Below are positions 8,881 to 17,158 of a stretch of DNA of 17,254 bases, piece after piece (position 1 is the first letter of the stretch; each line of letters begins with the position of its first letter). A program made the translations under genes and the position numbers. Source of the DNA: Fragilaria radians (taxonomy: Eukaryota > Bacillariophyta > Fragilariophyceae > Fragilariales > Fragilariaceae); the NCBI GenBank assembly GCA_900642245.1, contig CAAAJI010000090.1, positions 158,933 through 176,186 of the forward strand. The letters are read 5' to 3'. The notes beneath the pieces are model-generated. The model worked only from the letters and a program-made list of their open reading frames with translations. It searched no databases and was not told the DNA's origin.

Positions 8881-8989
8881 CTAAATCTCCTCAATACCGA
8901 TTGACCGTACTACTTGTGAGCATTAGTATAGAAATTACATACATGGGTAATCTTTCTTTCTACACCCCTAATATCTGACCGTACATCTG

Positions 8990-9860
8990 AAATGCTTTTG
9001 ATCTTATACAACAAAGGCTTAGTCAAAATGTTACTGATGTTTTCTTCGCTCTTTATGTAAACAAAACGTATCGCGATGACAGGCAATTGCTTTGTGCTAT
9101 TTCTTCAACACACTTGATGGAACTGACGTATTCAAAACCACAGATAATGTCTCCTAACATCAATGTTGGTCCATCCAATGCCATTCCTAATGACCGAGGC
9201 ATAAATCTAACTTCAAGGATGAGTTCTGTAGCTATCATTGATGCTACCAACTCTGAACCGTAAGTTGAAGTCTACACAGTTTTCTGTCACTTAGATATCC
9301 ATCTAACCGGCGTATTGTTCAACATGAGAAGAATACGTGTGATAGACCTCTTGGTAACTAGATCATGTGCATAGTCTGCATCTACATAGACAGTCATTCG
9401 GACTTTTGGACCCTTTGACACAGGAAGATCATTTTGAATTTCTTCTTCAGCATCTGGATAAAAATCCTTCCAATTTGGATGATTCTCAATTGGGCAGATA
9501 GAATGGTCAGGGTGTGTGGTGTCAACTATAGTCCTTACCTTTGGAAAAGATTGAGATATGCTAAGATCCATTTTACAGCCTTCAAATGTCCTTCTCTTGG
9601 TGACATGTTAAATCCACTCACTGCAGAAGCAGCATATGCAATATCAAACCTTCTTAATATAATGATCCAAATGCAACATCCTATGACTGACCTATATTTA
9701 CCGCAGTACATAGAGGTGTGTCATGTATCTCAGGATGATACCCTTTGCTCATGGGTGTCTTGATTGATTTGAATTCATTACGAAAAAGACTCTCAAACTT
9801 AGGACCCAAATTCCAATTAGCAATGTTTGTGAAAATCAATCCTTAATCCGGTCATAAGTG
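8990..9860 (-). pseudogene. Ty1/copia pol remnant B: RT C-terminal part and RNase H
   Basis: A second, independently decayed copy of the same pol segment as remnant A, on the same strand 1.5 kb away. Read from 9860 down: FESLFRNEFKSIKTPMSKGYHPEI, a small deletion, KYRSVIGCCIW, REGHLKAVKWILAYL, then at 9287-9571 HPNWKDFYPDAEEEIQND and VDADYAHDLVTKRS, at 9053-9250 MIATELILEVRFM and GPTLMLGD, and finally SEENISNILTKPL near 9000-9055. RNase H acidic residues (the D of VDAD) are kept, but the frame is broken several times. It is closer to the canonical family sequence than remnant A (VDADYAHD against VDDDHAHD). No LTR was recognised. Confidence 0.87.
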
Positions 9861-10585
9861 TGCGAGGGCTGATTGTTTTAGAAACTCCTTCGGTTGAAGG
9901 AAATCTGTTGAGCCAGAATAAGCAACCATTAACGTTTTTTGCAGTATCTTTGTAAATGGCAGCATGTTAAAATGAGTGAACCAAGCCAGTCATTTTTGGT
10001 CAATCAGAGGATTCAAGGGTTATTATCCATCACAAGTCTTGGAGAAACTATGTATCAAAATAAAGGGAACCATTTGACGCATCTACTATTGCGCATTTTC
10101 ACGTCAAAAAGGATCTTCAAGTAAGTCTCATATTACTTTCCTTTTCCATAAAGAGCACCAATAGAAAAGCCACAACATCTATTGTGACTGTCGTTTCAAA
10201 TTGTTTTTTGTAATTTTTTTAATATCAGGAAGACATCTGCATATAAAAGGTAGATGATTCCATATTATTTGACAATTGCACTTGCAACCCTTCAAAAGGT
10301 ATGTTTCAATCCAGCAAGCAGGGTCTTTGTTTCCAATCACTTAATCCTTGTATTGGATGCTTTAAAAATCTTGCATGGGATTGCAAATGTATGGAACAAT
10401 TTGTGGCAAACTAATTTGAACAAATGCACTTTAATATACTAGGAATTTTACGCCTATGTAAAGGGCTTGTTTGGCTAATATTCACTATAGGCGATATACT
10501 ACAAAGTTTCGCACAAATCCTATGGATTTTGAATGTGACTTTTATAGTCTACTTAGGCGCCATTAGAATGGACTTCTTTCAACTC
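9861..10585. other. Unassigned DNA left of LTR L2
   Basis: Several open stretches of about 60 codons exist but none has a recognisable motif. GTAAGT at 10120 and a TTTAATATCAG ending at 10229 could frame an intron, but the flanking frames close within a few codons. I do not call a gene. Confidence 0.4.
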
Positions 10586-10685
10586 TGTAACAAGCTTTGC
10601 TCTATGGTGAGAAATAGAAAGTAGACACATATAAAATATAGACTAATTTATTGTTTGTTCTGTTAGTCTTGTCTAATCTTGAAAC

Positions 10686-10728
10686 TTCTCTCAAGAGATG
10701 TTCTCAAGAGATGTTCTCAAGAGATCTT
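10686..10728. repeat. 15-bp tandem unit inside LTR L2, three copies
   Basis: CTCAAGAGATGTT-type units occur three times here. The L1 copy (about 283-310) has only two. Each unit carries the palindromic core TCTCAAGAGA-like, so unit gain by slippage is likely. Confidence 0.7.
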
Positions 10729-10742
10729 AGTGATTAAACTTG

Positions 10743-11007
10743 AAGATTCGCAATCTTGTTCTAAGCTTCCTCTCAACTGCTTAGATAAGTTGCTTCAACC
10801 TTGTCCATAAGGACAAGTTTGTTATCTAAAAGGATAAGTGAGTTTAGACTCTCAACTCTTTATGATTAAAGAGTTGTCTTCTAATTTAGATCTTTATTTA
10901 GATCATAGTTATAACCGTCTTACTTTGGCTCCGGTTCTGGATTGTATAACAATACTCTCTATTTATAAGCAATAGTTATGCCTCACTAAGTTTATCATAG
11001 TAAACTT
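10743..11007. repeat. Ladder of hairpins inside LTR L2
   Basis: In order: AAGATT/AATCTT with loop CGC (10743-10757); CTAAGC/GCTTAG (10761-10784); CTTGTCC/GGACAAG with loop ATAA (10800-10817); a weakened TTATC/GGATAA pair (10821-10837); a perfect 10-bp stem CAACTCTTTA/TAAAGAGTTG with loop TGAT (10853-10876); AAGTTTA/TAAACTT (10988-11007). Most have counterparts in L1. Confidence 0.6.
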
Positions 11008-11252
11008 GTGGTCAATTCAGAATAGGATAGTTTACTTGTAACTATCAATAGGTAGATGAGTAAATATAAGGAATTTTGATCCTACTACCATTTACTGTGC
11101 ACTAACGGTACAAGTCGTGTCCATATACTGGTACACACTCACATCTCTTAGTTTAACATATTATTATTAAACTGTTATTGCTTACAACCTATTGTGCTAG
11201 GGATTTGCTTCTTGATCCTAGTCAAGGTAGGTCATTTCCTCTAAGGTAATTC

Positions 11253-11615
11253 TTAACCAGAGGCTGCCTGAAATGGACAGATTCGGCGTATGTTTACCCA
11301 TTCTGATACAATTCTCCTTTGGATCTGAATTGTTCCATTTTTATACACTTTTGTTACTGGGTATGATCCCGTACGAGGTGTTGACAATTTCTGGAGGATT
11401 CCAAGCGTCTCTAATAATACTTGGTCTCCAACCTCATACTCGTAAGGTATGCACTTATTTTCTTTTTTATTAGACCTATGAATTAAGTCTTGTTTTCTTT
11501 TCTGAATTCTATTCCAATTTGCTTTAAATGCCATATGGTGAATCATGTCTCTGCCAAACACTAATTGACAGGGAGTAGCCTGCAATGTTGTATGATAGGT
11601 GCTTCTTATAGCCAC
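11253..11615 (-). pseudogene. Gypsy integrase C-terminal domain
   Basis: 120 residues, reading RSTYHTTLQATPCQLVFGRDM at the start (end of the catalytic fold), then a basic stretch KRKQDLIHRSNKKENK, then VGDQVLL and GTIQIQRRIVSEWVNIRRICPF, the SH3-like DNA-binding tail of this gypsy group. The tail ends close to where the 3' LTR should start. It is in a different frame from the catalytic core upstream. Confidence 0.88.
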
Positions 11616-11635
11616 ACAGTAGACTGGAGGAAGTA

Positions 11636-11830
11636 ATCAAAGGGATTATCCTCTTCTAGAGTTTCCATCTCTAGCATTTCATTTACCACTTAGTGGACAT
11701 GCTCAATGATTGAATTTTCTTGAGGGTTGTGACTAGTAGTTGGTTTGGCAATAATGCCATAATTGTTGCACATTTGCTTAAACTCACGTTTGAATTTGCC
11801 TCCATTGTCAAAGACAATAAAATGAGGTCA
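11636..11830 (-). pseudogene. Gypsy integrase catalytic core, partial
   Basis: On the minus strand the frame from 11830 reads IVFDNGGKFKREFKQMCNNYGI, then KPTTSHNPQENSIIEHVH, a stop, and NEMLEMETLEEDNPFDYFLQST. D of FDNG is the second Asp of the D,D-35-E triad and E of IIEHVH is the Glu. The first Asp and about 50 residues that should follow the zinc finger are missing, since the CPVC motif is joined almost directly to FDNG. The core cannot be catalytic. Confidence 0.82.
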
Positions 11831-12290
11831 CAGGTAACGCACAAACTGGACAAGTGGAACACACACGTTCCACATCCGGTGTGAGACCAGGCCACAACAT
11901 AGTGTTCCTGATTGTCTTCTCAGTCCTAGTCTGCCCTGGATGAAAAAAGTATTCATGATTCCAGGATAGTACTCTCTGTCTCAAAGACTGAGGGATATAG
12001 ATTTCATCTTTATAGCATAGATTGTCATGTCCTTCAATGTGTTGCATAGAGTAATGGGGTTGTGATAAACCTTTTTCTCTGAGTCCAGGGACTTTGATCT
12101 GTGCTTTGAATATTAAGGCAGTGTGCATCAGAAATTTGATGTTACTATGTTGTGATTCCGATAGGATAGGCAGCGCCTCTTGTGGTGGAATTCTTAGTTC
12201 ATCAATATCAAGGCAAGATAAAGCATCTGCCACGACATCTTTCTTTCCTGGGAGATTTTCAAATGTTACCCCATATTCTTCTAGGAGCAA
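11808..12290 (-). pseudogene. Gypsy RNase H end and integrase zinc-binding domain
   Basis: 160 residues. The start, LLEEYGVTFENLPGKKDVVADALSCL, is the end of the RNase H fold and the linker seen in all Ty3/gypsy pol proteins. Then HEYFFHPGQTRTEKTIRNTMLWPG and VCSTCPVC give an HX4H...CX2C zinc finger. The frame then shifts. Confidence 0.88.
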
Positions 12291-12299
12291 AAGCCAGCG

Positions 12300-12770
12300 T
12301 ATCTCACGATCTGATGCTTTTAACTCATTTAAGGTGCTATTTTTGTGGTCTGTGAAGACTATGATAGGATAAGCCAGCAGGATGTTCGTTTATTCCTTGC
12401 ATGTTTCAATAGTAGATATCAACTCACGCTCAGTGGTGGTGTATCTTCTTTGGGCTGCATTAAGCTTTCCTGATTAAAAAGCTAATGGCTTCTTATCTTG
12501 TATGATAAGTGCACCCAACTGATGATCAGAGGCATCAGTGTATATGTGGAATGGCTTTTCAAAACCATGGTTTGAAAGTAGTATCTCAGTTTCAACAGCC
12601 TTTTTGATTTTATCAGAGGCCAGCTGATGGGTTGGAAGCCATTCAAACTTGACCTTGCTTAATGTGCAACTAGTCAATGGTGCTAGTATTTCACTTCTGC
12701 AAAACCACATGTCTCGATAATAGTTCACTATGCCAATAAAATGGTCTAGTTCTTTTCTGGTTGTTGGAGC
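12300..12770 (-). pseudogene. Gypsy RNase H domain
   Basis: The open piece 12474-12728 includes FHIYTDASDHQLGALI; the D of TDAS is the first catalytic Asp of this RNase H class. After a stop the same product continues with KLNAAQRRYTTTERELIS and FTDHKN over 12300-12470 (the Glu of ERE and the Asp of TDHKN are usual conserved acids). One stop and one missing residue run break the frame. Confidence 0.85.
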
Positions 12771-12815
12771 CTTAATCTTAAGAATGGCTTCTACCTTACT
12801 TTTGACTGGTTGGAT

Positions 12816-13133
12816 TCAATTTCTGGTAATCCAATAGCCCAGGAATTCAATTTGTTCTGCAATGAACTTTGGCTTGGAGGCTTTGATTCTCATACCAGCC
12901 ATTGAGAGTCCAGCTAGTACCATCTCTAACTTAGTTAGATGGTCATTGAAACTTTTATTAGTAAGTATCAACAAATCATCAAGATATGCTTTCACATATT
13001 TCATATCTTGGGTCAATTTAGTCATGTCATTTTGAAAATTGTCATGGGGAAATTTTAATTCCCATGGGTAAACGTTTATACTTATATTTTCCCCAGGAAA
13101 ATATGATGGTGCGTAATCTTTGGGCATCAGCAT
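12816..13133 (-). pseudogene. Gypsy RT, catalytic half
   Basis: The sequence VKAYLDDLLILT carries the YxDD box, followed by HLTKLEMVLAGL and IEFLGYWITRN, the end of the RT palm and the start of the thumb. It overlaps the preceding frame by about 90 nt because of a one-base shift near 13045, so the first 25 residues of this ORF are out of frame and not real. Confidence 0.88.
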
Positions 13134-13914
13134 CTAGTTTGATGTGATAGTATCCCATGTTTCGATCCAGAGCCATGGCAAAGGTGAATCCTTCCATGGA
13201 TCTTATAATGTCCCCAATCTTTGGTATCAGAAATGGGTGATGTTTGAGTAAGGAATTGAGCTTTCTGAAGAAGTCAGAAACAAGTCTAATAGTTCCATTC
13301 TTTTTGGGAATAGCAAATGTTGGGGATGCCCATTCAGAAGCATAATCTTCTTCAAGGACTCCAATATTTACCAGCCTTGCAATTTCTTTACGAGCATGTA
13401 CTGGTTTGACTCCTTTGTCTATTAAGCGTAGACTAATAGGATCCAAATTAAATTCTCCTAATGTTCCATCAAAAAGATGTCCATAATTCTGGTGCAACTT
13501 AAGTAGTTGATGTTGTTCCTCTGTATTGAGGTTACTACACATTTGTGTTACTTCTTTTATGACTGCAGGCTTGTATTCTGCATCTAGGATCTTAACAGAT
13601 CGAGAAAATTCGTCTACAAGACATTTTGGCTGATTTGAAGCCAAATCAACTTCAAGAAGAGTATCTTGAGTGTTTAGAGTGCCTCTGTCGTTCATTAGGA
13701 TTGTGTCTGTATCCCAGGTGACAGTATGCTCATTGAAATTAATAATAATTCCTAATTCTCCGAGCAGATCTTGGCCAATGATCATGTCATATGTATTCGA
13801 TGATGTAGAACGGTCATCCACCTGAAATCTTGAAGAAACTTGTTTCTTAAGATTGATTTCTGGAAGTGAAAAGGTCACTAAACCAGTTTTGTCAGTGATG
13901 AACTGACCACCCAT
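13042..13914 (-). pseudogene. Gypsy protease C-terminus and RT N-terminal half
   Basis: 290 residues. YDMIIGQDLLGELGI is the conserved protease end (the I-I-G-x-D/N-L pattern). The RT follows: HARKEIARLVNIGVLEE, WASPTFAIPKKNGTIRLVSD, LNSLLKHHPFLIPKIGD, then FAMALDRNMGYYHIKL (first catalytic Asp in ALD) and YKRLPMGIK. Point damage includes FRKLN preceded by an extra F, and R in place of the usual small residue in LDRNMGY. It ends at a frameshift just before the YxDD segment. Confidence 0.9.
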
Positions 13915-14222
13915 GTGGTTTGGTTACATTTATCTCTTTGGATAAGATTCTTTGAAGTATAAGCTTGAAGAATGATACTGCTGCTGGCTCCTGTATCTGC
14001 CAGAGCTCTTAACAGTTGTTCTTCATTGCTAATGTTGAGACTCACAACCAATTCAGAGATTGAATGTGAGGTTTTTGCTAGTTTATTAGATTTAGTCATA
14101 GTTAAACTAGAAAAGAAGGGAAAATAATCCTCATCTTCATCACTAGTAGTGGTTAAATTAATTTCGGTTGAAAGGAGAGATTGAGGTTTCGTTTTCTTGG
14201 AATTTGGAATCTTTGTATTCAT
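13878..14222 (-). pseudogene. Gypsy protease N-terminal part (start of pol)
   Basis: The ATG at 14222 overlaps the gag stop (ATGA). The first 70 residues are a Ser/Thr- and acidic-rich linker. LRALADTGASSSIIL is the aspartic protease active site (D-T-G). A one-base shift near 13915 moves the reading to the next ORF, where MGGQF continues the protein. Confidence 0.85.
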
Positions 14223-14430
14223 TTTTTTTCAAACAATTGATTTCTTTGAAAAGAATAGTCAATGACTTTTCCGGGAGCAGACTTGGTCTCAGAATGACCG
14301 TTTTTGCGCTGTTTAGCCTTTGCAATTGCTCTGCAATCGGCTGTATTGTGGTTATTTTTGTCACAGTAGTGACACCACATTTTGGACTTTTCCCCTACTG
14401 CTACACCTACACTACTACTAGTGACATCTT
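14219..14430 (-). pseudogene. Gypsy gag C-terminus with CCHC zinc knuckle
   Basis: On the minus strand the frame over 14333-14374 reads CHYCDKNNHNTADC, a perfect CX2CX4HX4C knuckle that binds genomic RNA. It is preceded by KSKMW and followed by a basic AKAKQRKNGHSETK tail. The frame ends in TGA at 14221-14219. Upstream it is broken near 14425, and only a short gag fragment (GVASTLPVDNRKK) can be followed to about 14470. Most of gag is absent. Confidence 0.85.
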
Positions 14431-14556
14431 TTTCCTATTATCTACTGGTAATGTTGATGCCACTCCATTGGTTTGTTAGAGTTTTTCAAGATTTTCAACT
14501 TGGTAAATGCTGGATAGTGCGCAAGTGGAGGCTTAGGCCTTAAGTTTTATTTCATT

Positions 14557-14642
14557 AAGTCTAACATTTCATCTTCTAAGTAACATCCGTGCTTTTACCA
14601 AGTCTAAAACTTCATCACATAAGTAAAGTCCATCATTTTACG
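14557..14642. repeat. Tandem duplication, two 43-bp units
   Basis: Units 14557-14599 and 14600-14642 both start AAGTCTAA and end TTTTAC, with about two thirds or more identity. They lie 48 nt before the copia gag ATG, so they may be part of its 5' leader or of the junction with the gypsy element. Confidence 0.65.
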
Positions 14643-14689
14643 TCCATAACGTCTTCAATCTTAGTTGTAAACGCCCATTGATCAGCATC

Positions 14690-15625
14690 ATGAGTTCACT
14701 AACAAAAAGGGGAGTCACCCAAAATCCGAGGGAAGTTGAACAAGGACTAAGAAAGTTAGCAAGGAAAAGTAAGAAACAAACTGGTGATCATGCTAGAAAA
14801 CCAGAAGGCCATCAGACAAAAGGATCTATCTCATCTAAAGACACAAAGATGCCTAAAATCATCAAGTCAGCATCATACACTGAGAAGCAAAAGTTGGATA
14901 TACTTCAGATTCCGAAGAAAGATAATCCTACAGTCATCAAGAGTCATGAGGATAGTCATAGTAATAAGAATAAATTGTCATCTAAAGCATCATTTTGGGG
15001 ATCTCCAGATATATCATCAGGAATTGAAAACCTTTTTGAAGTGATGGGCTTATGCAATAAGTCTAAATCATTGATCATCTCTTTGAACCTCAGTAGTATC
15101 AAAAACATGATCCAGTTATCCAATTTGGACTTACATGATTTTGGAAATATGTTTTCACGTCAAGATCTACGAGCTTCTGTTTTCCAAGATTCTATTATCA
15201 AGGTAACGTTTTGGGAAAGTGATTTAAGATGCAAATTAAAGAATAATATGGTTTAGAAGAACATGAAGATGTCACAGAGCAATTAATCCCATCCACATTT
15301 GAAGAAGAAACCAATCTACTTAGTGCAAAGAATAAAGCCACATTGAAAAAGCATTATATGACATGTCATTGGCTGATAAGAAAAGATTTCTTACCTTACT
15401 TAGAAGACTTTATAACAGATGATTCTTTAATTGGATCTACAATCAGCACTAGATCTAAGAAGAATATCAAGTCTTAGCAAAGTATCTTCAACAAGTGTCC
15501 TCTCAGACAACAGAGAGATCTCTAAGACTTCAGGAAAATCCAATGCGCATGACTTCTACCTTAAGAATTTAAATCATGCATTTATGCCAAAACCGGATTT
15601 TGAAGGATATAGAAATGGTATTTAG
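14690..15625 (+). pseudogene. Ty1/copia gag N-terminal region, broken
   Basis: The first ATG (14690) opens a basic N-terminus (KRGVTQNPREVEQGLRKLARK) that runs to a stop at 15254. A shifted frame is open over 15256-15478 (EEHEDVTEQLIPSTFEEE and LRKDFLPYLEDF-like text). The original frame resumes near 15440 and runs to a single stop at 15623. An indel pair plus one stop would therefore explain all the breaks. I know no function for this long N-terminal extension. The copia assignment comes from the continuous downstream gag and RT. Confidence 0.6.
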
Positions 15626-15673
15626 AAGTCCTATGAAGAAGAGCAATACCCTTCAGGTATTGAGGAACATAAA

Positions 15674-16777
15674 ATGCCAGATCATCAAAGTGCTTTCATG
15701 AAAATGGTTAAGGGGAGGTCACAAGCTATATCAGCTGCAAATGACAAGAGACGTCAAGTTCTACCTTCAAGAGTCATTTGGGATGGAAGCATAGACCGTT
15801 TTGAACTTTATAGAAATAGTGTAGAAGGTCATTATGGGCAAATTGGTGCAGGTTATCTATTTGATGCGGATTTTCAGACTGCTTTCTTAGAAAAAGGGGT
15901 AGACTGTTTTCTTGATTTCATGGATGAAGTACTATCAACATCTCAAATTAAAAAGGACGCACGCGCACTTTATGGCGCACTACTCAGTGCTTGCCAAGGT
16001 GGAATAGGACGTAGAATTTTGATGGAGAAGAGAATTAAACAAGATGGTATTCAGGCATGGTATCAGTTAGTTAATCAATATGAGACGGATGGCAATAGGA
16101 ATGTTATGATAAAAAAGATAGAAAATGTCATTACAACAATCTTTCATCGTCATTATAAAGGGGGGCTGTTCAAATGGGTACATGACTATGATGATGCATT
16201 CACAGAACTTGTTTTACTTGGCCAAACTTCTTGGAATGATGACGACATCAAGAAACGTCGACGGGTTCAGAATGCACAAAATATTGGCATTGTTGATACT
16301 CTTTTTGAAGCATTAGTTAATGATAAGTCTTTTCCAGAAACATGCAATTTCCTTAGATCACATGCTATCAGACATGATCAACAAGTCAAAGAAAAGAATG
16401 CAAGACAGATCCATACTACATGCCAGCCTACGGGTACTACTAAGAAAGATAAGGTCAAGACAGTTTTGGCACTAATTAATGAGCTGCAACTTCAAGATTC
16501 AACTAGTTCTGATGAAGAAATATACATGCCAGTATCTTCAAAAACTGCAATGGTATGTAAACTGGCACAAGTACCTCAAATGATTATTCAGAACAGCAAT
16601 GACGGTGATGTTCTTACAGTCCCTCTGGATCTTACTGGATGTATGGTACATCATCATCTTATACGGTATTGCAAGACCAAAACACCTATGGATAGCGCTA
16701 GGATACATAAGGCTGCAACAAGTCCAACAGGTATCAAATATAAATTTGGAATTCAAGTTCCCAAGGGAGTCAGATAA
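15674..16777 (+). pseudogene. Ty1/copia gag fused by deletions to pol scraps
   Basis: 367 open residues. About 28-250 is the helical gag fold of diatom copia elements (IWDGSIDRFELYRNSVEGHY, RALYGALLSACQGG, AWYQLVNQYETDG and FFxxR-like basic parts). Residues 275-300 (STSSDEEIYMPVSSKTAMVC) are the gag tail. Residues 315-325 (TVPLDLTGCMVHH) look like the region after the protease. Residues 331-366 (RYCKTKTPMDSARIHKAA and IKYKFGIQVPKG) are the linker just before RT. The protease active site, zinc knuckle and whole integrase are missing, yet the frame remains open across both joints. This is a deletion derivative, not a normal protein. Confidence 0.75.
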
Positions 16778-16779
16778 GA

Positions 16780-17158
16780 AAAACGGTAATATAAAGCAAG
16801 ACTGGTTGCAGGTAGTAATTAGACGGTCAATTACAAAGAAGATATCTATTCAGGCGTTGTACGAATGGATACCGAAAGGATTGTTTTTTTCTTAGGAGAA
16901 TTATATGGACTCTCCTGCTGTGCATGTGATATTGGAAATGCCTTTTTGTATGGAAAAATCAAGGAGAAGGTCTACATTACTGCCGGTCCAGAGTTTGGTA
17001 CAACATTATGTGGAAAGAATCAAGTTATTAATAAGTCACTATATGGATTGAAGACTTCTGCCACAAGATTTCATGAACATTTAGCAGAATCATTTCTCAG
17101 ATTAGGATTAAAGAAGACTAAGCATGATCCGGACTTATGGAAGATAGAGTTAGGGTGT
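16780..17158 (+). pseudogene. Ty1/copia RT, N-terminal half
   Basis: In the same frame as the preceding ORF but after three stops, it reads YKARLVAG (RT motif 1), then DIYSGVVRMDTERI, GLSCCACDIGNAFLYG (first catalytic Asp), KEKVYITAGPEFG, KSLYGLKTSATRFHEHL and KKTKHDPDLW. It breaks off there, before the YxDD box, and the next bases belong to repeat R1. A functional RT cannot be made. The family call is firm. Confidence 0.9.

Larger units (their letters stand above)
10586..11158 (-). mobile_element. LTR copy L2, probable 3' LTR of the gypsy element
   Basis: On the minus strand it starts TGTTAAACTAAGAGATG (11158 down) and ends ...CTTGTTACA (10586), so it has TG...CA ends. About 410 bp of it is an inverted match to 1-405, and its ends match the diverged copy at 1609-1995. 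It begins about 95 nt after the gypsy integrase frame ends, the expected place for a 3' LTR. I see no strong polypurine tract before it and no 5-bp target duplication, so the assignment is by position. The matching 5' LTR is not in the window. Confidence 0.65.
11159..14480 (-). mobile_element. Ty3/gypsy retrotransposon, internal region, inactive
   Basis: The domain order on the minus strand is gag zinc knuckle, protease, RT, RNase H, integrase. Integrase after RNase H defines Ty3/gypsy. At least three frameshifts, several stops and an integrase deletion make it non-functional. Most of gag and the 5' LTR are missing: the element stops near 14480, where sequence belonging to the oppositely oriented copia element begins. 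This fits copia insertion into it, or a rearrangement. Confidence 0.9.

Noticed and set aside
9434..9763. 109-aa plus-strand ORF
   Set aside because: It is antisense to copia remnant B, whose motifs are clear.
9939..10624. Three 60-66 codon ORFs that might form a spliced gene
   Set aside because: Donor- and acceptor-like sites exist, but joined frames close within a few codons and no motif is seen.
1..11008. A giant DNA transposon with 400-bp terminal inverted repeats
   Set aside because: No transposase lies between the repeats, a third related copy lies inside, and one copy abuts a gypsy integrase with TG...CA ends. Two LTRs in opposite orientation explain it better.
12094..12372. 92-aa plus-strand ORF
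   Set aside because: It is antisense to the gypsy RNase H and integrase linker.
14158..14364. 68-aa minus-strand ORF across the gypsy gag-pol junction
   Set aside because: It is the third frame. Gag zinc knuckle and protease are in the other two.
14168..14479. 103-aa plus-strand ORF with hydrophobic segments
   Set aside because: It is antisense to the gypsy zinc knuckle and protease start. The apparent hydrophobicity comes from reading Lys/Glu codons backwards.
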